Source: Lepidurus packardi (Eukaryota; Arthropoda; Branchiopoda; Notostraca; Triopsidae). From it: DNA of 64,000 bases. The notes beneath the pieces are model-generated. The model had not been told where the DNA came from. It made no database searches and worked only from the letters and a program-made list of their open reading frames with translations. Both the position numbers and the translations under genes were made by a program. The stretch spans positions 1 to 64,000 of the forward strand of contig JAKZAN010000072.1 in the NCBI GenBank assembly GCA_023053545.1, in the 5' to 3' direction. Position 1 is the first letter of the stretch. Each line of letters opens with the position of its first letter. Below, one piece after another: positions 39,085 through 54,640 of this stretch.

Positions 39085-42000
39085 TACGGACTGAATTAAT
39101 TCCTTACTGACTGAATTAATTCTTTAGGATTTATTGAATTCCTTTCTTACTGAATTAACTACTTACGGACTGAATTAATTCCTTACGTACTTAATTAATT
39201 CCTTACGGTCTGAATTAATTCCGTACGGATTTTATTAATTCTTTACGGACTGAATTAATTCATTACGGACTTAATTAATCCATTTCGGACTGAATTATTT
39301 CTTTACGTACTGAAGTTATTCCTTACGGACTGAATTAATTATTTACGGACTGAATTATTTCCTTACATACTGAAATAATTCCTTACGGACTGAATTAATT
39401 CCTTACGGACTGAATTAGTTCCTTAATTAATTCCTTACGGACTGAATTAATTTCATACGGACTGAATTACTTCATTACGGACTTAATTAATCGATTACGG
39501 ACTTAATTAATCCATTACAGACTGAATTAATTCCTTACGGACTGAATTAATTCCTTACTGACTGAATTAATTCCTTACGGACTTAATTAATTCCTTACAG
39601 ACTGAATTAATTCCTTACGGACTGAATTAATTCCTTTCGGACTTAATTAATTCCTTACGTACTTTATTAATTCCTTACGGTCTGAATTAATTCCGTACGG
39701 ATTTTATTAATTCCTTACGGACTGAATTAATTCCGTACGGATTTTATTAATTCCTTACGGACTGAATAAATTCCTTACGAACTGAATTAATTCCGTACGG
39801 ATTTTATTAATTCCTTACGGACTGAATTTATTCATTACGGACTTAATTAATCCATTACAGACTGAATTATTTCCTTACGTATTGAAGTTATTCCTTACGG
39901 ACTGAATTAATTAATTACGGACTGAATTAATTCCTTACGGACTGAATTAATTCCTTAATTAATTCCTTACGGACTGAATTAATTTCATACGGACTGAATT
40001 AATTCATTACGGACTTAATTAATCGATTACGGACTGAATTAATACCTTACGGACTGAATTAAATCCTTACGGACTGAATTAATTCCTTACGGACTGAATT
40101 AATTCCTTACGGACTGAATTAATTCCTTACTGACTGAATTAATTCCTTACGGACTGAATTAATTCCTTACGGACTGAATTAATTCCTTACGGACTGAATT
40201 AATTCCTTACGGACTGAATTAATTCCTTACGGACTGAATTAATTCCTTACGGACTGAATTAATTCCTTACTGACTGAAATAATTCCTTACGGACTGAATT
40301 AATCCATTACGGACTGAATTAATTCCTTACGGACTGAATTAATTCCTTACGGACGGAATTAATTCCTTAATTAATTCCTTTCGGACTGAATTAATTCATT
40401 ACGGACTTAATTAATTTCATACGGACTGAATTAATTCATTACGGACTTAATTAATCGATTACGGACTGAATTAAATCCTTACGGACTGAATTAATTCCTT
40501 ACTGACTGAATTAATTCCTTACGGACTGAATTAATTCCTTACGGACTGAATTAATTTCATACGGACTGAATTAATTCCTTACGGACTTAATTAATCGATT
40601 ACGGACTGAATTAATTCCTTACGGACTGAATTAATTCCTTACTGACTGAATTAATTCTTTAGGATTTATTGAATTCCTTTCTTACTGAATTAACTACTTA
40701 CGGACTGAATTAATTCCTTACGTACTTAATTAATTCCTTACGGTCTGAATTAATTCCGTACGGATTTTATTAATTCTTTACGGACTGAATTAATTCATTA
40801 CGGACTTAATTAATCCATTTCGGACTGAATTATTTCTTTACGTACTGAAGTTATTCCTTACGGACTGAATTAATTACTTACGGACTGAATTATTTCCTTA
40901 CATACTGAAATAATTCCTTACGGACTGAATTAATTCCTTACGGACTGAATTAGTTCCTTAATTAATTCCTTACGGACTGAATTAATTTCATACGGACTGA
41001 ATTACTTCATTACGGACTTAATTAATCGATTACGGACTTAATTAATCCATTACAGACTGAATTAATTCCTTACGGACTGAATTAATTCCTTACTGACTGA
41101 ATTAATTCCTTACGGACTTAATTAATTCCTTACAGACTGAATTAATTCCTTACGAACTGAATTAATTCCGTACGGATTTTATTAATTCCTTACGGACTGA
41201 ATTTATTCATTACGGACTTAATTAATCCATTACAGACTGAATTATTTCCTTACGAACTGAATTAATTCCGTACGGATTTTATTAATTCCTTACGGACTGA
41301 ATTTATTCATTACGGACTTAATTAATCCATTACAGACTGAATTATTTCCTTACGTATTGAAGTTATTCCTTACGGACTGAATTAATTCCTTACGTACTGA
41401 AATAATTCCTTACGGACTGAATTAATTCCTTACGGACTGAATTAATTCCTTACGGACTTAATTAATTCCTTACGTACTTAATTAATTCCTTACGGTCTGA
41501 ATTAATTCCGTACGGATTTTATTAATTCCTTACGGACTGAATTAATTCCTTACGAACTGAATTAATTCCTTACGGACTGAATTAATTCTTTACGGACTGA
41601 ATTAATTCCTTAAAGACTGAATTAATTCCTTATGGACTTAATTAGTTCCGTAAGGAATGAATTAATTAATTACGGACTGAAATAATTCCCTACGGACTGA
41701 ATTAATTAATTACGGACTGAAATAATTCCTTACGGACTGTATTAATTCCTTACGGACTGAGTTAATTCCTTACGGACTGAATTAATTTCATACGGACTGA
41801 ATTAATTCATTACGGACTTAATTAATCGATTACGGACTGAATTAATTCCTTACGGACTGAATTAATTCCTTACTGACTGAATTAATTCCTTACGGACTGA
41901 ATTAATTCCTTACGGACTGAATTAATTTCATACGGACTGAATTAATTCCTTACGGACTTAATTAATCGATTACGGACTGAATTAATTCCTTACGGACTGA

Positions 42001-45000
42001 ATTAATTCCTTACTGACTGAATTAATTCTTTAGGATTTATTGAATTCCTTTCTTACTGAATTAACTACTTACGGACTGAATTAATTCCTTACGTACTTAA
42101 TTAATTCCTTACGGTCTGAATTAATTCCGTACGGATTTTATTAATTCTTTACGGACTGAATTAATTCATTACGGACTTAATTAATCCATTTCGGACTGAA
42201 TTATTTCTTTACGTACTGAAGTTATTCCTTACGGACTGAATTAATTATTTACGGACTGAATTATTTCCTTACATACTGAAATAATTCCTTACGGACTGAA
42301 TTAATTCCTTACGGACTGAATTAGTTCCTTAATTAATTCCTTACGGACTGAATTAATTTCATACGGACTGAATTACTTCATTACGGACTTAATTAATCGA
42401 TTACGGACTTAATTAATCCATTACAGACTGAATTAATTCCTTACGGACTGAATTAATTCCTTACTGACTGAATTAATTCCTTACGGACTTAATTAATTCC
42501 TTACAGACTGAATTAATTCCTTACGGACTGAATTAATTCCTTTCGGACTTAATTAATTCCTTACGTACTTTATTAATTCCTTACGGTCTGAATTAATTCC
42601 GTACGGATTTTATTAATTCCTTACGGACTGAATTAATTCCGTACGGATTTTATTAATTCCTTACGGACTGAATAAATTCCTTACGAACTGAATTAATTCC
42701 GTACGGATTTTATTAATTCCTTACGGACTGAATTTATTCATTACGGACTTAATTAATCCATTACAGACTGAATTATTTCCTTACGTATTGAAGTTATTCC
42801 TTACGGACTGAATTAATTAATTACGGACTGAATTAATTCCTTACGGACTGAATTAATTCCTTAATTAATTCCTTACGGACTGAATTAATTTCATACGGAC
42901 TGAATTAATTCATTACGGACTTAATTAATCGATTACGGACTGAAATAATACCTTACGGACTGAATTAAATCCTTACGGACTGAATTAATTCCTTACGGAC
43001 TGAATTAATTCCTTACGGACTGAATTAATTCCTTACTGACTGAATTAATTCCTTACGGACTGAATTAATTCCTTACGGACTGAATTAATTCCTTACGGAC
43101 TGAATTAATTCCTTACGGACTGAATTAATTCCTTACGGACTGAATTAATTCCTTACGGACTGAATTAATTCCTTACTGACTGAATTAATTCCTTACGGAC
43201 TGAATTAATCCATTACGGACTGAATTAATTCCTTACTGACTGAATTAATTCCTTACGGACTGAATTAATTCCTTACTGACTGAATTAATTCTTTAGGATT
43301 TATTGAATTCCTTTCTTACTGAATTAACTACTTACGGACTGAATTAATTCCTTACGTACTTAATTAATTCCTTACGGTCTGAATTAATTCCGTACGGATT
43401 TTATTAATTCTTTACGGACTGAATTAATTCATTACGGACTTAATTAATCCATTTCGGACTGAATTATTTCTTTACGTACTGAAGTTATTCCTTACGGACT
43501 GAATTAATTATTTACGGACTGAATTATTTCCTTACATACTGAAATAATTCCTTACGGACTGAATTAATTCCTTACGGACTGAATTAGTTCCTTAATTAAT
43601 TCCTTACGGACTGAATTAATTTCATACGGACTGAATTACTTCATTACGGACTTAATTAATCGATTACGGACTTAATTAATCCATTACAGACTGAATTAAT
43701 TCCTTACGGACTGAATTAATTCCTTACTGACTGAATTAATTCCTTACGGACTTAATTAATTCCTTACAGACTGAATTAATTCCTTACGGACTGAATTAAT
43801 TCCTTTCGGACTTAATTAATTCCTTACGTACTTTATTAATTCCTTACGGTCTGAATTAATTCCGTACGGATTTTATTAATTCCTTACGGACTGAATTAAT
43901 TCCGTACGGATTTTATTAATTCCTTACGGACTGAATAAATTCCTTACGAACTGAATTAATTCCGTACGGATTTTATTAATTCCTTACGGACTGAATTTAT
44001 TCATTACGGACTTAATTAATCCATTACAGACTGAATTATTTCCTTACGTATTGAAGTTATTCCTTACGGACTGAATTAATTAATTACGGACTGAATTAAT
44101 TCCTTACGGACTGAATTAATTCCTTAATTAATTCCTTACGGACTGAATTAATTTCATACGGACTGAATTAATTCATTACGGACTTAATTAATCGATTACG
44201 GACTGAATTAATACCTTACGGACTGAATTAAATCCTTACGGACTGAATTAATTCCTTACGGACTGAATTAATTCCTTACGGACTGAATTAATTCCTTACT
44301 GACTGAATTAATTCCTTACGGACTGAATTAATTCCTTACGGACTGAATTAATTCCTTACGGACTGAATTAATTCCTTACGGACTGAATTAATTCCTTACG
44401 GACTGAATTAATTCCTTACGGACTGAATTAATTCCTTACTGACTGAAATAATTCCTTACGGACTGAATTAATCCATTACGGACTGAATTAATTCCTTACG
44501 GACTGAATTAATTCCTTACGGACGGAATTAATTCCTTAATTAATTCCTTTCGGACTGAATTAATTCATTACGGACTTAATTAATTTCATACGGACTGAAT
44601 TAATTCATTACGGACTTAATTAATCGATTACGGACTGAATTAAATCCTTACGGACTGAATTAATTCCTTACTGACTGAATTAATTCCTTACGGACTGAAT
44701 TAATTCCTTACGGACTGAATTAATTTCATACGGACTGAATTAATTCCTTACGGACTTAATTAATCGATTACGGACTGAATTAATTCCTTACGGACTGAAT
44801 TAATTCCTTACTGACTGAATTAATTCTTTAGGATTTATTGAATTCCTTTCTTACTGAATTAACTACTTACGGACTGAATTAATTCCTTACGTACTTAATT
44901 AATTCCTTACGGTCTGAATTAATTCCGTACGGATTTTATTAATTCTTTACGGACTGAATTAATTCATTACGGACTTAATTAATCCATTTCGGACTGAATT

Positions 45001-47403
45001 ATTTCTTTACGTACTGAAGTTATTCCTTACGGACTGAATTAATTACTTACGGACTGAATTATTTCCTTACATACTGAAATAATTCCTTACGGACTGAATT
45101 AATTCCTTACGGACTGAATTAGTTCCTTAATTAATTCCTTACGGACTGAATTAATTTCATACGGACTGAATTACTTCATTACGGACTTAATTAATCGATT
45201 ACGGACTTAATTAATCCATTACAGACTGAATTAATTCCTTACGGACTGAATTAATTCCTTACTGACTGAATTAATTCCTTACGGACTTAATTAATTCCTT
45301 ACAGACTGAATTAATTCCTTACGAACTGAATTAATTCCGTACGGATTTTATTAATTCCTTACGGACTGAATTTATTCATTACGGACTTAATTAATCCATT
45401 ACAGACTGAATTATTTCCTTACGAACTGAATTAATTCCGTACGGATTTTATTAATTCCTTACGGACTGAATTTATTCATTACGGACTTAATTAATCCATT
45501 ACAGACTGAATTATTTCCTTACGTATTGAAGTTATTCCTTACGGACTGAATTAATTCCTTACGTACTGAAATAATTCCTTACGGACTGAATTAATTCCTT
45601 ACGGACTGAATTAATTCCTTACGGACTTAATTAATTCCTTACGTACTTAATTAATTCCTTACGGTCTGAATTAATTCCGTACGGATTTTATTAATTCCTT
45701 ACGGACTGAATTAATTCCTTACGAACTGAATTAATTCCTTACGGACTGAATTAATTCTTTACGGACTGAATTAATTCCTTAAAGACTGAATTAATTCCTT
45801 ATGGACTTAATTAGTTCCGTAAGGAATGAATTAATTAATTACGGACTGAAATAATTCCCTACGGACTGAATTAATTAATTACGGACTGAAATAATTCCTT
45901 ACGGACTGTATTAATTCCTTACGGACTGAGTTAATTCCTTACGGACTGAATTAATTTCATACGGACTGAATTAATTCATTACGGACTTAATTAATCGATT
46001 ACGGACTGAATTAATTCCTTACGGACTGAATTAATTCCTTACTGACTGAATTAATTCCTTACGGACTGAATTAATTCCTTACGGACTGAATTAATTTCAT
46101 ACGGACTGAATTAATTCCTTACGGACTTAATTAATCGATTACGGACTGAATTAATTCCTTACGGACTGAATTAATTCCTTACTGACTGAATTAATTCTTT
46201 AGGATTTATTGAATTCCTTTCTTACTGAATTAACTACTTACGGACTGAATTAATTCCTTACGTACTTAATTAATTCCTTACGGTCTGAATTAATTCCGTA
46301 CGGATTTTATTAATTCTTTACGGACTGAATTAATTCATTACGGACTTAATTAATCCATTTCGGACTGAATTATTTCTTTACGTACTGAAGTTATTCCTTA
46401 CGGACTGAATTAATTATTTACGGACTGAATTATTTCCTTACATACTGAAATAATTCCTTACGGACTGAATTAATTCCTTACGGACTGAATTAGTTCCTTA
46501 ATTAATTCCTTACGGACTGAATTAATTTCATACGGACTGAATTACTTCATTACGGACTTAATTAATCGATTACGGACTTAATTAATCCATTACAGACTGA
46601 ATTAATTCCTTACGGACTGAATTAATTCCTTACTGACTGAATTAATTCCTTACGGACTTAATTAATTCCTTACAGACTGAATTAATTCCTTACGGACTGA
46701 ATTAATTCCTTTCGGACTTAATTAATTCCTTACGTACTTTATTAATTCCTTACGGTCTGAATTAATTCCGTACGGATTTTATTAATTCCTTACGGACTGA
46801 ATTAATTCCGTACGGATTTTATTAATTCCTTACGGACTGAATAAATTCCTTACGAACTGAATTAATTCCGTACGGATTTTATTAATTCCTTACGGACTGA
46901 ATTTATTCATTACGGACTTAATTAATCCATTACAGACTGAATTATTTCCTTACGTATTGAAGTTATTCCTTACGGACTGAATTAATTAATTACGGACTGA
47001 ATTAATTCCTTACGGACTGAATTAATTCCTTAATTAATTCCTTACGGACTGAATTAATTTCATACGGACTGAATTAATTCATTACGGACTTAATTAATCG
47101 ATTACGGACTGAAATAATACCTTACGGACTGAATTAAATCCTTACGGACTGAATTAATTCCTTACGGACTGAATTAATTCCTTACGGACTGAATTAATTC
47201 CTTACTGACTGAATTAATTCCTTACGGACTGAATTAATTCCTTACGGACTGAATTAATTCCTTACGGACTGAATTAATTCCTTACGGACTGAATTAATTC
47301 CTTACGGACTGAATTAATTCCTTACGGACTGAATTAATTCCTTACTGACTGAATTAATTCCTTACGGACTGAATTAATCCATTACGGACTGAATTAATTC
47401 CTT
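39085..47403. repeat. Array B tandem duplication of 4,169 bp
   Basis: Copy 1 covers about 39,085-43,253 and copy 2 about 43,254-47,403. Landmark spacings repeat exactly: 39,126 to 40,661 to 42,032 (1,535 then 1,371 bp), and 43,295 to 44,830 to 46,201 (1,535 then 1,371 bp). Paired private variants keep their order, for example AATTATTTACGG near 39,348/43,508 and again near 42,243/46,412, AATTACTTACGG between them near 40,870/45,038, and GAAATAATACC near 42,953/47,112. Copy 2 then runs into a block related to 34.2-36.4 kb. Confidence 0.85.
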
Positions 47404-50400
47404 ACGGACTGAATTAATTCCTTACGGACGGAATTAATTCCTTAATTAATTCCTTTCGGACTGAATTAATTCATTACGGACTTAATTAATTTCATACGGA
47501 CTGAATTAATTCATTACGGACTTAATTAATCGATTACGGACTGAATTAATTCCTAACGTACTGAACTTATTCCTTACGGACTGAATTAATTCCTTACGGA
47601 CTGAATTAATTCCTTACGGACTGAATTAATTCTTTACGGACTGAATTAATACCTTACTGACTAAATTAAATCCTTACGGACTGAATTAATTCCTTACGGA
47701 CTGGATTAATTAATTACGGACTGAATTATTTCCTTACTGACTGAATTAAACCCTTACGGACTGAATTAATTCCTTACGGACTGAATTAGTTCCTTAAGGA
47801 CTGAATTAATTCCTTACGGACTGAATTAATTCCTTACGGACTGAATTAATACCTTACGGACTGAATGAAATCCTTACGGACTGAATTAATTCCTTACGGA
47901 CTGAATTAATTCCTTACGGACTGAATTAATTCCTTGCTGACTGAATTAATTCCTTACGGACTGAATTAATTGCTTACGGACTGAATTAATTCCTTACGGA
48001 CTGAATTAATTCCTTACGGACTTAATTAATTCCTTACGTACTTAATTAATTCCTTACGGTCTGAATTAATTCCGTACGGATTTTATTACTTCCTTACGGA
48101 CTTAATTAATTCCTTACGAACTGAAATAATTCCTTACGGACTGAATTAATTCCTTACGGACTGAATTAATTCCTTACTGACTGAATTAATTCCTTACGGA
48201 CTGAATTAATTAATTTCGGACTGAATTAATTCCTTACTGACTGAATTAAATCCTTACGGACTGAATTAATTCCTTACGGACTGAATTAGTTCCTTAAGGA
48301 CTGAATTAATTCCTTACGGACTGAATTAATTCCTTACGGACTGAATTAATACCTTACGGACTGAATGAATTCCTTACGGATTGAATTAATTCCTTGCTGA
48401 CTGAATTAATTCCTTACGGACTGAATTAATTCCTTTCGGACTGAATTAATTCCTTACGGACTGAATTAATTCCTTACGGACTTAATTAATTCCTTACGTA
48501 CTTAATTAATTCCTTACGGTCTGAATTAATTCCGTACGGATTTTATTACTTCCTTACGGACTTAATTAATTCCTTACGAACTGAATTAATTCCTTACGGA
48601 CTGAATTAATTCCTTACGGACTGAATTAATTCCTTACTGACTGAATTAATTCCTTACGGACTGAATTAATTCCTTACAGACTGAATTAATTCCTTACGGA
48701 CTGAATTAATTCCTTTCGGACTTAATTAATTCCTTACGTACTTTATTAATTCCTTACGGTCTGAATTAATTCCGTACGGATTTTATTAATTCCTTACGGA
48801 CTGAATTAATTCCGTACGGATTTTATTAATTCCTTACGGACTGAATAAATTCCTTACGAACTGAATTAATTCCGTACGGATTTTATTAATTCCTTACGGA
48901 CTGAATTTATTCATTACGGACTTAATTAATCCATTACAGACTGAATTATTTCCTTACGTATTGAAGTTATTCCTTACGGACTGAATTAATTCCTTACGGA
49001 CTGAATTAATTCCTTACGGACTTAATTAATTCCTTACGTACTTAATTAATTCCTTACGGTCTGAATTAATTCCGTACGGATTTTATTAATTCCTTACGGA
49101 CTGAATTAATTCCTTACGAACTGAATTAATTCCTTACGGACTGAATTAATTCTTTACGGACTGAATTAATTCCTTAAAGACTGAATTAATTCCTTATGGA
49201 CTTAATTAGTTCCGTAAGGAATGAATTAATTAATTACGGACTGAAATAATTCCCTACGGACTGAATTAATTAATTACGGACTGAAATAATTCCTTACGGA
49301 CTGTATTAATTCCTTACGGACTGAGTTAATTCCTTACGGACTGAATTAATTTCATACGGACTGAATTAATTCATTACGGACTTAATTAATCGATTACGGA
49401 CTGAATTAATTCCTTACGGACTGAATTAATTCCTTACTGACTGAATTAATTCCTTACGGACTGAATTAATTCCTTACGGACTGAATTAATTTCATACGGA
49501 CTGAATTAATTCCTTACGGACTTAATTAATCGATTACGGACTGAATTAATTCCTTACGGACTGAATTAATTCCTTACTGACTGAATTAATTCTTTAGGAT
49601 TTATTGAATTCCTTTCTTACTGAATTAACTACTTACGGACTGAATTAATTCCTTACGTACTTAATTAATTCCTTACGGTCTGAATTAATTCCGTACGGAT
49701 TTTATTAATTCTTTACGGACTGAATTAATTCATTACGGACTTAATTAATCCATTTCGGACTGAATTATTTCTTTACGTACTGAAGTTATTCCTTACGGAC
49801 TGAATTAATTACTTACGGACTGAATTATTTCCTTACATACTGAAATAATTCCTTACGGACTGAATTAATTCCTTACGGACTGAATTAGTTCCTTAATTAA
49901 TTCCTTACGGACTGAATTAATTTCATACGGACTGAATTACTTCATTACGGACTTAATTAATCGATTACGGACTTAATTAATCCATTACAGACTGAATTAA
50001 TTCCTTACGGACTGAATTAATTCCTTACTGACTGAATTAATTCCTTACGGACTTAATTAATTCCTTACAGACTGAATTAATTCCTTACGGACTGAATTAA
50101 TTCCTTTCGGACTTAATTAATTCCTTACGTACTTTATTAATTCCTTACGGTCTGAATTAATTCCGTACGGATTTTATTAATTCCTTACGGACTGAATTAA
50201 TTCCGTACGGATTTTATTAATTCCTTACGGACTGAATAAATTCCTTACGAACTGAATTAATTCCTTACGGACTGAATTAATTCTTTACGGACTGAATTAA
50301 TTCCTTAAAGACTGAATTAATTCCTTATGGACTTAATTAGTTCCGTAAGGAATGAATTAATTAATTACGGACTAAAATAATTCCCTACGGACTGAATTAA

Positions 50401-50460
50401 TTAATTACGGACTGAAATAATTCCTTACGAACTGAATTAATTCCTTACGGACTGAGTTAA
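47404..50460. repeat. Array B block related to 34.2-36.4 kb, then another 1.3-1.4-kb unit copy
   Basis: The order of variants from about 47,440 follows that from about 34,230 (offset about 13.2 kb): the 12-bp unit, CTAACGTACTG, ATTAAACCC, CCTTGCTG and ATTGCTTACGG. Small differences include CTGGATTAATTAATT near 47,701. The 19-bp landmark recurs at 49,596. By then two monomers have been lost relative to the 34-36 kb copy, so the offset has slipped by 40 bp. Confidence 0.75.
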
Positions 50461-53200
50461 TTCCTTACGGACTGAATTAATTCCTTACGGACTGAATTAA
50501 TTCCTTTCGGACTGAATTAATTCCTTACGGACTGAATTAATTCCTTACGGACTTAATTAATTCCTTACGTACTTAATTAATTCCTTACGGTCTGAATTAA
50601 TTCCGTACGGATTTTATTACTTCCTTACGGACTTAATTAATTCCTTACGAACTGAATTAATTCCTTACGGACTGAATTAATTCCTTACGGACTGAATTAA
50701 TTCCTTACTGACTGAATTAATTCCTTACGGACTGAATTAATTCCTTACAGACTGAATTAATTCCTTACGGACTGAATTAATTCCTTTCGGACTTAATTAA
50801 TTCCTTACGTACTTTATTAATTCCTTACGGTCTGAATTAATTCCGTACGGATTTTATTAATTCCTTACGGACTGAATAAATTCCTTACGAACTGAATTAA
50901 TTCCGTACGGATTTTATTAATTTCTTACGGACTGAATTTATTCATTACGGACTTAATTAATCCATTACAGACTGAATTATTTCCTTAGGTATTGAAGTTA
51001 TTCCTTACGGACTGAATTAATTCCTTACGGACTTAATTAATTCCTTACGGACTTAATTAATTCCTTACGTACTTAATTAATTCCTTACGGTCTGAATTAA
51101 TTCCGTACGGATTTTATTAATTCCTTACGGACTGAATTAATTCCTTACGAACTGAATTAATTCCTTACGGACTGAATTAATTAATTACGGACTGAAATAA
51201 TTCCCTACGGACTGAATTAATTAATTACGGACTGAAATAATTCCTTACGGACTGAATTAATTCCTTACGGACTGAGTTAATTCCTTACGGGCTGAATTAA
51301 TTCATTACGGACTTAATTAATCGATTACGGACTGAATTAATTCCTTACGGACTGAATTAATTCCTTACTGACTGAATTAATTCCTTACGGACTGAATTAA
51401 TTCCTTACGGACTGAATTAATTTCATACGGACTGAATTAATTCCTTACGGACTTAATTAATCGATTACGGACTGAATTAATTCCTTACGGACTGAATTAA
51501 TTCCTTACTGACTGAATTAATTCTTTAGGATTTATTGAATTCCTTTCTTACTGAATTAACTACTTACGGACTGAATTAATTCCTTACGTACTTAATTAAT
51601 TCCTTACGGTCTGAATTAATTCCGTACGGATTTTATTAATTCCTTACGGACTGAATTAATTCATTACGGACTTAATTAATCCATTTCGGACTGAATTATT
51701 TCTTTTTCGTACTGAAGTTATTCCTTACGGACTGAATTAATTAATTACGGACTGAATTATTTCCTTACATACTGAAATAATTCCTTACGGACTGAATTAA
51801 TTCCTTACGGACTGAATTAATTCCTTAATTAATTCCTTACGGACTGAATTAATTTCATACGGACTGAATTAATTCCGTACGGATTTTATTAATTCCTTAC
51901 GGACTGAATAAATTCCTTACGGACTGAATTAATTCATTACGGACTTAATTAATCGATTACGGACTGAATTAATTCCTTACGTACTTTATTAATTCCTTAC
52001 GGTCTGAATTAATTCCGTACGGATTTTATTAATTCCTTACGGACTGAATAAATTCCTTACGAACTGAATTAATTCCGTACGGATTTTATTAATTCCTTAC
52101 GGACTGAATTTATTCATTACGGACTTAATTAATCCATTACAGACTGAATTATTTCCTTACGTATTGAAGTTATTCCTTACGGACTGAATTAATTCCTTAC
52201 GGACTTAATTAATTCCTTACGTACTTAATTAATTCCTTACGGTCTGAATTAATTCCGTACGGATTTTATTAATTCCTTACGGACTGAATTTATTCATTAC
52301 GGACTTAATTAATCCATTACAGACTGAATTATTTCCTTACGTATTGAAGTTATTCCTTACGGACTGAATTAATTCCTTACGTACTGAAATAATTCCTTAC
52401 GGACTGAATTAATTCCTTACGGACTGAATTAATTCCTTTCGGACTTAATTAATTCCTTACGTACTTAATTAATTCCTTACGGTCTGAATTAATTCCTTAT
52501 GGACTTAATTAGTTCCGTAAGGAAGGAATTAATTAATTACGGACTGAAATAATTCCTTACGGACTGAATTAATTAATTACGGACTGAAATAATTCCTTAC
52601 GGACTGAATTAATTCCTTACGGACTGAGTTAATTCCTTACGGACTGAATTAATTTCATAGGGACTGAATTAATTCATTACGGACTTAATTAATCGATTAC
52701 GGACTGAATTAATTCCTTACGGACTGAATTAATTCATTACGGACTTAATTAAATCCTTACAGACTGAATTAATTCCTTGTGGACTTAATTAGTTCCGTAA
52801 GGAATGAATTAATTAATTACGGACTGAATTAATTCATTACGGACTTAATTAATCGATTACGGACTGAATTAATTCCTTACGGACTGAATTAATTCCTTAC
52901 TGACTGAATTAATTCCTTACGCACTGAATTAATTCCTTACGGACTGAATTAATTTCAAACGGACTGAATTAATTCATTACGGACTTAATTAATCGATTAC
53001 GGACTGAATTAATTCCTTACGGACTTAATTAAGTCCTTACGTACTTAATTAATTCCTTACGGTCTGAAATAATTCCGTTCGAATTTTATTAATTCCTTAC
53101 GGACTGAGATAATTCCTTACTGACTGAATTAATTCCTTACGGACTGAATTAATTCCTTACGGACTGAATTAATTTCTTAAGGACTGAATTAATTCCTTAA
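50461..53200. repeat. Array B right domain, opening segment
   Basis: New variants appear here and mark the right domain: a 21-bp monomer with TTTCTTTTTCGTACTG (about 51,699, then 56,111 and 60,201) and GGAAGGAATTAATT (near 52,520). The 19-bp landmark is at 51,527. About 52,500-53,200 matches 58,030-58,730 at an offset of 5,530 bp, including the CCGTTCGAATTTT monomer near 53,076 and the TTTCAAACGG monomer near 52,954. Confidence 0.8.
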
Positions 53201-54640
53201 TTCCTTAATTAATTCCTTACGGACTGAATTAATTTCATCCGGAATGAATTAATTAATTACGGACTGAAATAATTCCTTACGAACTGAATTAATTCCTTAC
53301 GGACTGAGTTAATTCCTTACGGACTGAATTAATTCCTTACGGACTGAATTAATTCCTTTCGGACTGAATTAATTCCTTACGGACTGAATTAATTCCTTAC
53401 GGACTTAATTAATTCCTTACGTACTTAATTAATTCCTTACGGTCTGAATTAATTCCGTACGGATTTTATTACTTCCTTACGGACTTAATTAATTCCTTAC
53501 GAACTGAATTAATTCCTTACGGACTGAATTAATTCCTTACGGACTGAATTAATTCCTTACTGACTGAATTAATTCCTTACGGACTGAATTAATTCCTTAC
53601 AGACTGAATTAATTCCTTACGGACTGAATTAATTCCTTTCGGACTTAATTAATTCCTTACGTACTTTATTAATTCCTTACGGTCTGAATTAATTCCGTAC
53701 GGATTTTATTAATTCCTTACGGACTGAATAAATTCCTTACGAACTGAATTAATTCCGTACGGATTTTATTAATTCCTTACGGACTGAATTTATTCATTAC
53801 GGACTTAATTAATCCATTACAGACTGAATTATTTCCTTACGTATTGAAGTTATTCCTTACGGACTGAATTAATTCCTTACGTACTGAAATAATTCCTTAC
53901 GGACTGAATTAATTCCTTACGGACTGAATTAATTCCTTACGGACTTAATTAATTCCTTTCGTACTTAATTAATTCCTTACGGTCTGAATTAATTCCGTAC
54001 GGACTTAATTAATTCCTTACGTACTTAATTAATTCCTTACGGACTGAATTAATTCCTTTCGGACTGAATTAATTCCTTACGGACTGAATTAATTCCTTAC
54101 GGACTTAATTAATTCCTTACGTACTTAATTAATTCCTTACGGTCTGAATTAATTCCGTACGGATTTTATTACTTCCTTACGGACTTAATTAATTCCTTAC
54201 GAACTGAATTAATTCCTTAAGGACTGAATTAATTCCTTACGGACTGAATTAATTCCTTACTGACTGAATTAATTCCTTACGGACTGAATTAATTCCTTAC
54301 AGACTGAATTAATTCCTTACGGACTGAATTAATTCCTTTCGGACTTAATTAATTCCTTACGTACTTTATTAATTCCTTACGGTCTGAATTAATTCCGTAC
54401 GGATTTTATTAATTCCTTACGGACTGAATAAATTCCTTACGAACTGAATTAATTCCGTACGGATTTTATTAATTCCTTACGGACTGAATTTATTCATTAC
54501 GGACTTAATTAATCCATTACAGACTGAATTATTTCCTTACGTATTGAAGTTATTCCTTACGGACTGAATTAATTCCTTACGTACTGAAATAATTCCTTAC
54601 GGACTGAATTAATTCCTTAAGGACTGAATTAATTCCTTAA
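53201..54640. repeat. Array B 1,440-bp unit containing a 700-bp-offset internal repeat
   Basis: A TTCCTTAATTCCTTAATT arrangement at 53,201 recurs at 54,641, 58,731 and 63,861. From 53,201 to about 54,000 the sequence matches 54,641-55,440 (offset 1,440). A module starting with the CCTTTCGGACTG monomer at 53,351 is repeated at 54,051 (offset 700), 54,791 and 58,881. Confidence 0.8.
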
